Positions 11,171 to 23,820 of a stretch of 64,000 nucleotides of DNA are shown piece by piece. The stretch is taken from contig NW_020170498.1 of the NCBI RefSeq assembly GCF_000524195.1, forward strand, positions 28,522 to 92,521, in the 5' to 3' direction. This DNA comes from Echinococcus granulosus. Taxonomy: Eukaryota > Platyhelminthes > Cestoda > Cyclophyllidea > Taeniidae. Numbering within the stretch: the stretch's first letter is position 1; each line of letters begins with the position of its first letter. The position numbers and the translations under genes are program-made. The notes beneath the pieces were generated by a model. The model made no database searches. It was not told the DNA's origin and saw nothing but the letters and a program-made list of their open reading frames with translations.

Positions 11171-14100
11171 TATATAAGCCAACACAGGGGAAGGCCAATT
11201 CCCATATTCCATAGATGAAGTGATTGGTTTGTTAGATCTTGATATTACGTTTTATCCCCTTGGGAGCGTTCCTTTGTTTAGTAGTGATTTTAGATGAATA
11301 ATCAAGAATACAAACGCTTTTTTCTCTAAAGAGGTCCATTTGCTGTGCAGATAACAAAGACTTTGGTAGTCAATTATAGCTGCACCAGAAGTAAGTTTAT
11401 GGATTCACTCTCGAGGTGTGAAACGTACCGTTTCCGAATTCCAGTACTTTGGTGATGGCCATGTCCCAGTAGCCTTTTAATGATCCACTCATTGAGGAGC
11501 TGTAAGCAAACAATCACTTAAATGCGATTCAAGTGACAGATCTCACGACATCACCTCATTACTCCCTGTCACAGCTTGTATAGACACACCGAATCGGTGT
11601 GGCTGATGTAAAGCATTGTGGACAAGGCGACAGCTTCAAAAAGTCCCTCACCGACTATCTACGTTTGATGTGAGTCACGGCTGGACAGTGAAATTTGAAC
11701 CGGGAATTTCAATCGCCAAGAAAGTAAGGACCAAAATATTTATTTCTTTACTTACTTGTGACACCTTATTTTGTGGCTTCTTGAACATACCCATCAAATC
11801 GTCCGTTGTATTTAAGTGTCTTGGGGTGGCCACTGCTAAGGCATGTGGCTGTAATTCGATACGACTGGTGTTCCACGATCTCTGCCAATTCGTGTGGATG
11901 GAGAGTCTCAAAGACTTCAACCTCCATATATGCAGATCCTGTCATTAATGAAGCTGGTCGTTTGCGGCGCTTGGTTGTATCAAGGTGGCCCTCCTTGATT
12001 CCTAGGATAGGACGATACTGCCTCTGACATTTATGCTAGTTAGTCCCCTCCCCATGGGATTCAGATTAACTCGTTCCAAGAGCAAGTACCTTAAAAGAAC
12101 AAGTTTGGGACTTCCTCACCCAATTTTGCAGAAGAATTATGCCTTTCGTGCAGACCTTGCATGTAGATGGCGGCTTTCGAGTGTAGCTTCGTCTACAACA
12201 AGCAAACTGGAAGTTCACATAGAATAGGAACGTAGTGAGTACTTTGGTTTAGCCTCTCAAGCTTCTCTACTCAACACAAAGCAAGTGCCATAGTAGGTTT
12301 GACCGTACCCTCCATTTCTCCTCGCGTTTGTATTGTAAAAGCAGTATTCATTCCGTCTCTTATGTAAATTTCCTAGTTTTCGTTATATCGTAGGTACTGC
12401 GCAACTGCCCTCAGTAGCGAGAACTACTTAAGTAAAATTGAGCATCTTTACGCATGGCACAAGGGAGACCAAACTCTCCTTTTCCAGCGTCCTTAAGTCG
12501 TGTGACCGGCGTCTGAATATGGTGGCAGAAGAGAGAGGAGGGCTGGAAATATCACACAGAAGTAATAAACATGGACTGCTAATCTCAAATAAGTTTAGTT
12601 TCTTCGGGCAGTGATTTTATTAGTAGTATGTTCTCTGCTTTGATTGCTTTGCCCCAGTCTAGCGACAACACCGGAAAGCTTGATAGCATTGACTCTGGGC
12701 AGGCGCAAATGTTAGTTGTAGACAAAAAACACCTAAACTTCTAATGTCCACCTTGTGAGAAATTAAGAGATGCTATTGTATGTAACTAGTCCGATTCAAT
12801 CTCCCCTTCAAGGGTGATCGGGTTAATGCACAGACCTTGCCGTTCACGCACACGTCACCTCACAGGTCTACCGCGGAGTATATCGAAGGATATTCACGCA
12901 TTTGCCCATTCACTAATGCTTTTATAGTCACTCGTCTCAAGAAGTTAGTGTAGTTTAAACCAAGCCGAAAGGTGTTAATGCATGCAAACAAAGTGACTCC
13001 TCGCTTTAAGTAATGCCATTTTGGGACAGGTTCATTGTTATCTTGTGGTGCTTGTTGGCTTGTGCGCGGAAGCCACCGAGACCTTGTCCGAATTAACTTA
13101 AAAATGAGATCTTCCACGTCGCCGACAGCTTGAGAACAGCCAGAGCGCTATATCCGCGAGCAGGTCCATTTGCTCGAGGATAGTTGTCACCATCCTTAAG
13201 CATCTACGATTACATGAATGACCCTTGTCTTGGCTAGAAATCCTAGAACTTAACTTGACCTTAAAACGTGTTTTATAGCATGTGAGTCTGTGTTTCTTAC
13301 CTGAGTGAATTATAAAGCATGGATAAATGCATCACTTCATCGGTGTAGTGCTCTTTACTGCTCTCACTATTCTTCTTCACTTCCTTCCATTTCACCTTCA
13401 ATCCATCAAAAACTGCCTTTGTTAACTTTACGGACACGATTTTACCTTTTCTACCTTGCAAACTCTTTGTGGACCGCAGTCAGTCGAATTTCGATGCCAC
13501 AGAAGCTTGTTGGTTGGCTAGCCACCTTCTTATCCAATGTTTTATGTTACATTCGGCAACGGCGCGGGACCATTTCGTCCGTCCTTTCGGTTAATTTGGC
13601 TATCCAAAATCACACACAAGTGGCTTAAACAAGTTAAGTAGTATGGTGAATCACTTGGCGAGAGGTAGGCCAAATGCAGAGGTACGCATTCGTGTTGAGT
13701 CGAATAATTGGAGATGTATAGAATTGCCAAAACTGCTCATTTTATTAGCACCTGCATGCTTTGTGGAAGTCAGTGTGAAGGAATTAGCTGATGGCAAGGA
13801 GCTTAAAGGACCGTCAAATTGTCCTTTACTTCTTTTAGGTACGTTAGTGACAATTTTGCCTACACTTGGTACTGTCTGCTCACCGACCGACTGACTGGAT
13901 GGATTGGATTAATCAGATCAAAAAAATCACTTGTGATGAAAAATGACTTTTTTAGCTGCAACGTTTATTATCTCCATACAATCCACCCACTACTCACCCT
14001 ACATATCTAAGGCATCACATCTTTCTTAAAAGATCTCTGGTAACTGTGTGTATGGGAGTGCGTCTTTGCCCCTGTGTGTGAACTGTAGGTGGGTAAGTCC

Positions 14101-15226
14101 CACACAAGTTTATTTTACAGGACCATTTTAGTAGGGTTAACGTCTACCCGCTCCACATTTCAAGGCTCTTTACTAACCCAGAAACACCTTTCTAGTGGAA
14201 GGTTCGGAAATATTTTTTGTTTAAAAGTTTAGTTTGATCTCCTGAATGTAGGCGTGTGCCACTCTTCGAGTTGCTGATGTGCTTTCCCTTTTTTAGTCAA
14301 TGTCTTATGCATCATAGGTGGTAATGCCTCCTCATTTGTTAAAATCGTCTGGAAGGAATTAAGCACAGAGGAATTCTCAAAACGCTGGAAGGCTTCGTAT
14401 TTACACATACACACCCAACCGAAAACACTCACCGTACCTTAGTTACGGTAAAACCAAGATATCTGTTCTTCCAGACTAACGGGTTACAAATGCAGTTGTC
14501 TCTACGCATGGATCGTAATCACGATACAGCGCTATTGCAGGATAGTCCAAGGTATCCATGAAATCTTCCGCAGGAACAGGCAGGCGTATTAAGACATTTA
14601 AAGTAACCCTTATTCTTTCATATTCTTCTAGCATTTTTGCCTTGAAGGCCATCTTCTCAAATTATTTGAGTAGGATGTTTATTCTCGTTAATTTTTCCTT
14701 TTGGGACCATTCATACAATAGTAATCAAATATGAAGGAGTACAACTTCATGCTTTGAGTGTTGAATAGCCATGAGAACGTCTTTCTTACCGATCAGTGTG
14801 GATGGTTGGAATTTGTTTTAAAAGGCGACACATGATTTCTTGCCTGTGTTGCCAATTATTGGCCCGTGAAGTGTTAAATTAAAGGAGGACCTTTCCATCT
14901 GCCAATAGCATTGCAAAGACGTTGCGTCATCAGCAACACCAAGTGTGTGATGGAGAAGCTTTGCGTGCAGAGAGTCTCACAGCGCAGCAGCTCTCTCCAG
15001 GAGCAGCACTGTTGCTAAACCTTCTCCTTTTTCTTACTTTTGAGCAGGCAGCTAGGTAAGTCGATGCATACTGACTTTTTTATCAGACAAAAAACGACAA
15101 CTTTTACCTGAGCCAATCTGGCTTCTTGCCTGCTTGTGTCACCTCCACATATTGGTGGTTGGTGTGTTTTTTAAAAAAATTTTTGCCTCATGCTGCACTT
15201 TAATTTTCTATTTAAACGGATAGGAG

Positions 15227-15244
15227 GTGTGTGTGTGTGTGTGT
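15227..15244. repeat. (GT)n microsatellite
   Basis: Uninterrupted GT dinucleotide run of about nine units. Confidence 0.9.
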
Positions 15245-15834
15245 GAAGTCGATCGCATCAGGACTGTTGAAGTCGCCTTATCATAGCCAGGCTACTAACG
15301 TGCGTCTTTGGCCTACGAAAAGTCGTGACTTACTGACTTTCCCATTCCTCTTGTATCGAGACAGACTAACAAATCGCTAAGGCCAGAAGTTGGTTCCATT
15401 TGTCCCCACTCAATACACCTTTCCATCGTTTGGTTTGACAAGAATAATGCACTTTGACCATGATAAAAGAAATACTTTCCTCATACAGAGATAACTTTAA
15501 TTAAGTACGATAATAATAACTTTTAATTTGCAAGCATATTCGACTTCTACGTCATGAAGTAACTCCTTAAATCCACCCTCTTGTATGTCCTTTTACAATC
15601 TTTTAATACTCTGTGGAAAGCAGAAGGGAGAATAATAAAAGTTCTTATCTTTTTTCTACCTCAAGAATGTTTCTTTAGTTTTATTTAAGCATTTAACGGT
15701 TAAGAAGCATGAATGAATTATTTAAATTCAACTTAACTGAGGTAATTTCACTGCCCTTCCAACTTGCCGTTCGCCTTGGCTAATAAAGCAATTTCTTGCC
15801 TCATCTTACAGATCCCCGCTGTCTGAAAGGAGAT

Positions 15835-18521
15835 ATGGCGGATTCCTATCGCATACTACTTCATTTTGCCTTGGCAGTGTTGATAGTGGGATCGTTGGTT
15901 ATACTGTGGTACTACTTTTTCACAGTACCCTTCGGTAGATTCGTCTCTCCAATAATTGTTCTAAGCGGTGCTGATGTTGGCGGCTACGATAAGGGCACTG
16001 CCTTCGCCTTCTTCTCGTCCATAGATTCACCCGAACACAGGAATTGTCGTTTCTACCTGGACCGTTTTCCCATCAAACGGTTTGGAGATGGCGACATGGA
16101 CATTGCCTACACCATAGCGGTCGAAAATGACGTGCGACCAGTGGCTCGAATCCTGAGGATGATTTACCGCGAAAACAACTACTACTGCATCCATTTGAAC
16201 CGAAAGGCTAATTCAACCCTCTACACAGCAATGAAGGGTCTGTTGACGTGTTTCAGGAAAAATGTTGAATTAGTTGAGAAGAATTCTAGCTTTGCAGTGA
16301 CACGAGGCGATGAAAGTGTTCTACAGGCACAGCTTGTCTGCGCTGAACAAGCCTTAAAGCGCAATAAAAGGTGGAAATACTTAATCAACATTGACGATGA
16401 TGAATTTCCCTTGAGAACAAATTTGGAGACTGTGGCCATTTTGAAAGCCCTCAACGGAAGCAATCTAGTTGAAGCCTTTTCCACCAATAGCCTCAAACCA
16501 AAAGTGGGTAATAAGACTCTCCCCTTAGAAGTGAGTTAATATGATGTTTACCTTATCATTGCATTCACCATGATCCCAACCCACCATGATTTGGAGTATT
16601 TACGCTCCTTCCTATATCCTTGTAGAGGCGATGCTTCATAGGGCCTGTTTTATGGATGGGGGTGGTTTTTTGCCATGGACCAAGAAAACGTGATTAAGGT
16701 CATTGCTTGTGCAGCCTCTCCTTTCCTCTCATCTCCTCAAATAGGAGTTGTCGTTCTACTTTCCATTTATACATTTTTGGTAGATTGGTCTAATATTTTT
16801 GAATAGAAAGAGCAGTCGTGGAGTTACCACCCGATTAGAGTGAGTGCTTTGGCACTGGTGACTCCGTGCTTGTGAAGAAAGGCAGCATTGCTGTGATTCA
16901 CAAATTCTGCCTACTCCTTGGTAGCCTGTTTCCTTCATTAGCTGTGCTCTCTACGACTAAAACAATTGATTCAGTAGAAAGAGATAATGTCACCAAAAAG
17001 TACGTATTTTGTATCTTAAAAAAGTGTTTCTTTGGGTGGATTTCATTAGTCCTTAAGTAGACACTCAGGGACTTGGAAACCCCACTTAAATTTTCGAGTG
17101 TATTTTTACCGTTCCAAAAATGCAATTTAGTGGTGAAGTAGTGCTGGAAAAGAAGAATGGGACGAAAAAATTCTCCTACTTTACAGGTTATTGCCACTCC
17201 GCCCTTACACAGGGGTTGACCCAAAACCCACCTTTTGAAAATCGGTAGAAGGAGAAAACTAGGTGGAATCGCTCCCCAACTCACCTCAGCTATGCAATTA
17301 AAATACAAAGTGATCTATTTCTAGATAATTTTGGCTAATTTTTCTGTTTATTTTACTTGCATTTCTCCGCCACCTAAAAATGCATCCTCAAATCCACCTT
17401 TAGCCTACAGGTCTGCTAAATTTTCAAGACTCTCTGGTAATTTATAATTTTTATGTCAAAGAGATGAATCCTCAATGTTCGGTTTGAGTATTTCTGGCCA
17501 ACTTTTATGTCCTCCGTGTTGTAGGCGGCGCCTTTTTAGGTTCCCAATTCCATTGTGAATCCTATTTAAGTAGTATCTGAAGACTCCAAATAAATTCCTC
17601 AAAAAGGGAGGCAAGTTAGTTTTTCTTTTTTTTTACTTAGCGGTCCGTTGTTATGGGGGTTTTCCAGGTTGCCATGCCATTTGCATTTATTTGACCATAT
17701 CATCTGCCCTGCCACCCGATTATAGCCTACCGTTTACCGTAATAAGATGCGTTCCTTTTCCTATTTTTTAAACAATTTTGCTCAAAAAATGAAGGTTTTT
17801 ACCATGTTTTGGCTCGTATTACTAAAAGACGTCTGGGGTAATTTGCATGTCCCCTGGCTAAAGAGCTCGATTATCTTTTCCCCTCTAGATTGTTTCATGA
17901 CTAAGAAAGAGGATTGTCTTCTTTGTTTTGTACATTAAGTCTGTCTTAGACATTTTTGGTTGCCTTTAAAACGAAAGAAGAGGAATCACTAATGGGTCTG
18001 TTTAACCACAGGTCACTTGGTACAAGGGTGCCAGCCACGGAGCTTATAGGCGAGAATTTCTACAGGAAGCCGTCTTAGGCCAAGCTGTGGCCCCAATTCG
18101 ACAGTACCTACTGGAGCACCAATCTTTTCCCAATCCGGAGGAGTATTTTTTCCCCATTCTAACCTACAATTCCAAATTGCGTCTGCCCGGAGCATGTGTG
18201 ACTGCTCCCAGTCCTAATACTGAAGTGAAATTTGGCTTTCTTGCCGAAATATGCATCCGGGAGGATTACGGAGTCAGGTGTATGACAAAGTATGATCGCT
18301 CTGTGTGTCTCCTTGGTAATGAGCACTTACCAATGCTAAAGGAGGCGTCACACCTCTTTGCGTCCAAATTTGATCCGAATTATGAGCCGGATGCCTACAC
18401 AAACCTCGAGAAGTGGTATTTTGATAGAATTAAGGATGAAATGGAGGCAGGACTGATGCCTCGCCCAGCTTATGACACATACATCTATTCCACGCTTTCC
18501 TGCTCACAACGGCATATCTGA
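15835..18521 (+). CDS. GT14 family beta-1,6-N-acetylglucosaminyltransferase (core 2 branching type)
   Basis: Two exons, 15835-16530 and 18012-18521, joined in phase 0 (donor gaa|gtgagt, acceptor acag|gtcac), give about 401 residues. The protein is a type II membrane protein: a short cytosolic N-terminus, a signal-anchor at about residues 6-28 (ILLHFALAVLIVGSLVIL), then a lumenal catalytic domain. It matches the Branch/GT14 fold of Golgi enzymes that add GlcNAc in beta-1,6 linkage to O-glycan cores: 'YYCIHLNRKANSTLYTAM', 'KYLINIDDDEFPLRTN' (acidic cluster at 187-189), 'VTWYKGASHGAYRREFL' and 'FPNPEEYFFPIL'. Many spaced Cys fit a disulfide-bonded lumenal domain. An acceptor (cttacag, exon start 15812) 23 nt before the ATG marks a 5' leader exon or trans-splice site, so the upstream in-frame ATG at 15796 is probably intronic. 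Exact acceptor specificity cannot be read. Confidence 0.88.
16531..18011 (+). other. Intron of the GT14 gene
   Basis: A 1,481-bp intron. No exon or gene is recognised inside it. It carries one copy of the recurring 11-mer TTAAGTAGTAT at 17566-17576. Confidence 0.8.
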
Positions 18522-20004
18522 CCGCTTTATATTACTCCCGTTGGTATACTTTATGATAAAATAGGTTTAATTCTTCTTCATTTTGTGCTATTAGAGTGTA
18601 TTGCTGTTTCACTTCATGCTTAGAAGAGGCTACTTTAGCTTGAACGATAGATAATGTTGTTATTGCAGGTCAAACGACTTCTGATCTATAGACATGCAGA
18701 AGGTTGGAGATGAAAACATGACTTAAAACAACGAAGTAAAGTTGGCAATGATTGCAGTGTGTATGATGTGACTTTCTCCCCAATAAAATGTGCAGTCTAT
18801 CTTTTCAAAAAAGGAGGAAGCATATTTTTATGAAACAAGGGTGATAGCTAGTTACAACCCGATTGGTTAACCGCCTTCCTATTGTACCTCTCGATTTGCA
18901 GTTGTTCTATTTGCCATTGTCATTCTAAAGATGGGAATTCAGTCTTCATTTTCTGTGCTTTGGGGTATCCAACGAGGGCTGAGGGCACGGTTACTTGAGC
19001 TATGCCTCACAGCCGGTTCCCCAATGATGCCGCCTGCACAGCGTGCTGAGGAGAAGGCGTGGCGGTGTCGGTCTACCTAAAAATCTACTGAGCTATCCAT
19101 AATGCTCGAGGATGTATTTCTCATTTGATTTTCCTCCTAATTTGCATCTCTGCTATATTTCTGTGCATTTCTCGTGGGATTTCCCTGCTCAGATCACCTT
19201 GACAGTACTGAGATCGCCTTTTGTATTGAATATTCCCACTGCACTTCGTGAGGATGTGGCTTCCTCTCGGATAATGACGAATAAATGAAAAAAGTCAGGT
19301 TGTACTTTTAAAGTAGACTTGTTACTACGTCATGGAATTCCGCAGCTAAACTGTGCCAGCGTGGGTTACAAGACAAGTGCCTTTCTAGCCAATAGGCCTT
19401 CATTTGACTGACTTCCTCTTCTTTGCCCTTCACACTGCAATGGAATCAGGAGAAAAAGAAGAAAAAAGACACTTTAATTGCAAAAAATAAAGCTAATTAC
19501 GTCTAAGGTTTTCGTTGCTAGTTCAGAATTTCCGCTTATGACTAATCTCCTGTGATGCCTCTGTTGAGTAAGTGGCTTTTGAACCTCCTCAATGGTGTAA
19601 TCCCAGCCTTAGTTTGCATACCCTCCTAATCGCTTTAGTTTAACCGCTCACTCTCTCTCTCTCCTATCATCGCTACTTGATTGGTGAATCAACCTCACAA
19701 AAGTTGCTGTCGATCGCATCATTGTAAATACACCCCAATGTCGTGAAAAAAGCCCTTCACCCGAAATAGGAGGCAAATTTGGGACGATTCCTCGCTTTTC
19801 TTTGCTTTTTTTACTTTTGTTTTAAAATACTCCCTTTGAGAGGAATCATCCAAAGTGAAATGATTTATTACCAAATCCTAGCGGTGACGAAGTGATTCAG
19901 AAAAGTAGGAAGTCCTGTAGAGGAAGGTGAGATAGGAAGCATGCCTATTGGTCTAAAAATGCAGCCAATGGGCGTTGCGTCTCTAAATTTTCCCGCGAGA
20001 GGGC
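18522..20004. other. Intergenic between GT14 gene and PC2
   Basis: An AATAAA at 18782-18787 is a plausible poly(A) signal for the GT14 gene. Nothing else is recognised. Confidence 0.5.
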
Positions 20005-22696
20005 ATGGACGCACCAGCCATGATCGATGACTTCACCCGCGCGTGCGGTCATGGACCAATGAGCGTGGAGGATGCCAACTGTCCTCCTCAGGCTTTGAGT
20101 CTTCTCCCTCTAATGCACCAGTTACGCCTCCTGATGGCTAGGCAAGGGGTTTTGGGCTGTCTTGTGGTCTTGTGGCTCTCTGTGAGCCTAATATCTGCTC
20201 GAATTCGCACAAATCAATGGCTGGTTCGTCTTCAAACTGACGGTCAAGAGGATCGAGATGCACTGAAAGCTCGTGCCAAGCAAATCGCAGCTGAAACTGG
20301 ATTCAGGATGTGGTTAGAAGATCATAACACTTACTTCCATCCCAACGAATTCCTTTTTTTACACCCGAACTCGAAACAACCAAGCAAGGCTATCCACGAT
20401 ACCCTAGTTGGTCACCCAAGTGTTGAAAGTGCTGAACAGTTGAAGGGTTACAAACGCATGAAGCGTGGCTTTCGACCTATTGAAGAAGAGGAAAAAGAGT
20501 CCGCAGGCAGAGCACTCTCGCCATCCGAGGCCGAAATTGTCCGTGGACTATCCTCAGATCCACTCTTCCGAAAAGAATGGTATATTTATAACACAGGCCA
20601 AGCTGAAGGCACACCAGGTCTCGATTTGAATGTCCTCGCTGCCTGGGCTCAAAATATTACGGGTAGAGGCGTTGTGACAGCAATTATGGATGATGGGATA
20701 GATTACCTTCATCCCGATATTGCACCGAACTACGCCGCCGAAGCGAGCTACGATTTCTCTGGAAATGATGCCTTTCCCTATCCACGATATACAGACGACT
20801 GGTTCAACTCGCATGGAACACGATGCGCCGGCGAGGTGGCAGCTGTTGCCGGCAACGGTGTTTGTGGCGTTGGTGTAGCGCCTGATTCGCGTGTCGCCGG
20901 ACTACGCATGCTTGACCAGCCCTACATGACCGATCTCATTGAAGCTGCTGCCATGTCGCAGGCCAGAGACATCATTGATATCTACTCTGCCAGTTGGGGA
21001 CCCACTGATGATGGCAAAACTGTCGATGGGCCTAGAAATCAAACTATGCAGGTTACTGACTTGTTCTATCAGTAGTAATATACAGGGATGCAGCAAACGT
21101 TAGACTTGAAGCATATTAGGAGAAGGTTAGAGCTCATTTATCGTTTTTATACTATAAAATCTAGGTTTTCTTTCTGTTTGACCTCAAATTATGCCCATTT
21201 TAAGTTCACCTCTGGTCACTCCATTCAAAAGCGCAGGCATCATGAGGTTTGCTAATTTAGGCCATTGTTGACGGTGTGAATAAAGGCCGAGGAGGCAAGG
21301 GATCACTCTATGTCTGGGCATCAGGGGATGGAGGTCCGGAAGATGACTGCAATTGCGATGGTTATGCCGCTTCTATGTGGACCATTTCGATCAACTCGGC
21401 GACGAATGATGGCCAGACTGCCAGCTACGATGAATCCTGTGCGTCGACTCTTGCATCAACCTTCTCTAATGGCAAATCAATGCTGAGGTTGGTAGTACCT
21501 CCAGGTTTTAAAGAAATGTGAGGGATTTGGGGTGATATTCTGGACCATAAATTTTGTTTAAATGGACTGATTGATTGATTGAAGTACTTAAATAAGCTGG
21601 AATGAACTGGAAAAGGAATGCGGATTGTTCACTGGCAATAGCGCAGTCAACCTTGCCTCAGTCATCGCGGTTGGATTATTGGGTCATGTGATGCCAAAAA
21701 AAGTGCTACGCGTCAATCTCTTTCATTTCTGAAGTTGATCATGTGGTCTTTTAACACGTCGTCTCTACAGTATGTGGTGCAGAAATTTGGGCCTCTGAAA
21801 ATGCCTTAAGATACACGATTCTGTCAGTAGTATAGTAATGGTAATTATCTTAATCTAGTCTTGACGCTGGAGTGGGAACAGTGGATCTCTATGGAAACTG
21901 CACGCTTCATCATTCAGGAACCTCAGCTGCTGCCCCAGAAGCAGCTGGCGTTCTTGCATTGGCGCTGGAAGCGAATCCTGAACTAACATGGCGAGACATG
22001 CAACATCTGATAGTGCTCACCTCCAAGCGCAATCATCTCTATGATCGTGAAGGCACCCACAACTGGACCATCAATGGCGCTGGTTTGGAGTTCAATCACC
22101 TCTTCGGCTATGGCGTTCTTGACGCCGGTGACATGGTTCGAATGGCCAAATTGTGGAAGACTGTGCCAGAACGGTTCCATTGTATTGCAGGCATTTTCAA
22201 TGGCCGCAAGGTTGTCACTGTCGGCAAGCCTATCCAATTGGAGCTCTACACAGAGTCCTGTCAAGGGAATCCAGAAAGTCAAGTGAACTTTATTGAACAC
22301 GTCCAGGCTTTCATCAGCATTCGAGCTAGCCGAAGGGGGGATTTAGTGATGTTCCTTACCTCCCCAATGAACACAACTTCAATGATTCTTGGAGCTAGAC
22401 CTAAGGACTCGGATTCGCGTCGGGGATTCACTAAGTGGCCCTTCATGACCACACACATGTGGGCTGAGAGTCCGAGAGGTACGTGGAAGCTAACGGTGGG
22501 TTTGGATCCACAAAAGCATCGTTCCCATGGAGGTGAGGATCCTGCTCTGGGACATGCATTGTTGACTGAATGGATCCTAATGATTCACGGAACGCAGAAG
22601 TCGCCCTACATCGCTCTACCAGAAAGTGCAAGTCAGCTGGTACCAAAATTAGGGCTTGTGAAGCGGCAACACCTATCAGAGAGATTTTCAGCATGA
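20005..22696 (+). CDS. PCSK2: Prohormone convertase 2 (subtilisin/kexin-type proprotein convertase)
   Basis: Three exons, 20005-21051, 21261-21487 and 21859-22696, with compatible phases give about 703 residues. PC2 cleaves neuropeptide precursors at dibasic sites in dense-core granules. In order: a hydrophobic signal segment (VLGCLVVLWLSVSLISA), a propeptide ending in a basic site KRMKR/G (cut after R154), the S8 catalytic domain and the P domain. The catalytic residues are D229 (IMDDGIDYLHPD), H270 (SHGTRCAG) and S447 (SGTSAAAPEAAG). The oxyanion residue is D372 (WASGDGG), an Asp where furin and PC1 have Asn; this substitution is diagnostic of PC2. 'YPYPRYTDDWFNSHGT'-like and 'GLEFNHLFGYGVLDAG' regions are strongly PC2-like. 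The first ATG is used here, but the ATG at 20113 (residue 37) gives a more typical signal peptide and may be the true start. Confidence 0.95.
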
Positions 22697-23820
22697 GTAT
22701 GCCCTCAACTTCAATTACCATCACTTATTTCATCTTCAACTCGTTGTCGCGTCCCTGTTGCGTGATGCCCCCAAACACTTAGTCATAACTTCAGATTGAT
22801 TGGCTTTGATCTATTTTTGAACAAGTGTTGGTCTGTGTATGTCTAGTCACAAGTTTGCAATACCGTTGATAAATGCACTCCCTTTGTTCTTTGTGATATC
22901 ACAAGAACGTCTCTCGGTTTATATGTTATATGAATGTGAAAATGCAAGATCTCTTTTAGCAAACATAAGTAGTTTTGCGAAAATTGTACAGTTATTGGTG
23001 GTTAAATAACTTATTTGCATATATGTAGCACGGTCCCCTTTATCCCCTCTTCCCTAGCCTTCGTGACCTTAGAACAATGAGGCTAATTGGATTTGGACGT
23101 ATTTATTCCTTAGCATAAATGGGGACGGTTACAAGTTCTCGAAGGCTTAAATACAAAGCACTTCCCTAGTTTAGGTTGATGTTGACAACTTGTCAATCAT
23201 CAGGTTGGGGTCAACTGCCCACTTCCTCACTGAAAAGCTATTCGTACAACATACATATTGCACAGAGTTGCAAAGATTGGGTTAAAGGGGTTTGCCCAAT
23301 TCATTTGGTCAAATACTTGTCCCCACAAATACTTAATTTAAATAAGGCCTTGGTTTGGCAATCTAGTAGAAAAGAGGACAAATTGGCAATTAGGGTCCTA
23401 CATTAAATAGAATAAAATCATTAGTTGGGCCAACTTAAAAATCAGTGTAATTCCAAAAATATTGACACTGCAATTCAATTTAAATACTGGGGCACTAATG
23501 ATCACCAAAAAACTGCAAAACGAATCGCATAAGAAGGTACAAATCAATATTTAAATCAAATTAAAGGTCAAAATTCTTTCTAAGGAATATTGTAAAAATG
23601 AGAAAATTATTAAACATAAGTTCATATCCATCTCCCTTAAGGACGAATACTGTGGTTTGCGCGTTCATTGGTTAATAGGTACACAGGTACGCCTTTCCAC
23701 TCATTTGCAGCAACTAAGCCTGAGGAAATTCACGTCTTGGTACAATAACAATGGTAACGTACTGCTTGCTTTTATTTCGTTCCTACCATCTCATAGAATG
23801 ATTACGATCAAAGTCAACCC
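22697..23820. other. Intergenic between PC2 and the SNARE gene
   Basis: AT-rich, with no gene seen. An acceptor-like 'accatctcatag' ends at 23796, 24 nt before the SNARE ATG, and may be a trans-splice or leader-exon site. Confidence 0.45.

Larger units (their letters stand above)
7830..15811. other. Long gene-poor region
   Basis: No supported coding gene. It includes a T-rich low-complexity tract (about 7900-8175), a second copy of repeat family A (10935-11170), and a (GT)n microsatellite (15227-15244). Open frames here lack splice context, recognisable motifs or plausible composition. Confidence 0.4.

Noticed and set aside
12860..13117. 85-residue minus-strand frame 'EDLIFKLIRTRSRWLPRTSQ'
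   Set aside because: It has a GTG start, a stop shortly upstream, no recognisable family and no clear splice partners; possibly a repeat remnant.
15796..15834. Upstream ATG extending the GT14 protein by 13 residues
   Set aside because: An acceptor with a good pyrimidine tract ends at 15811, so this ATG is probably intronic.
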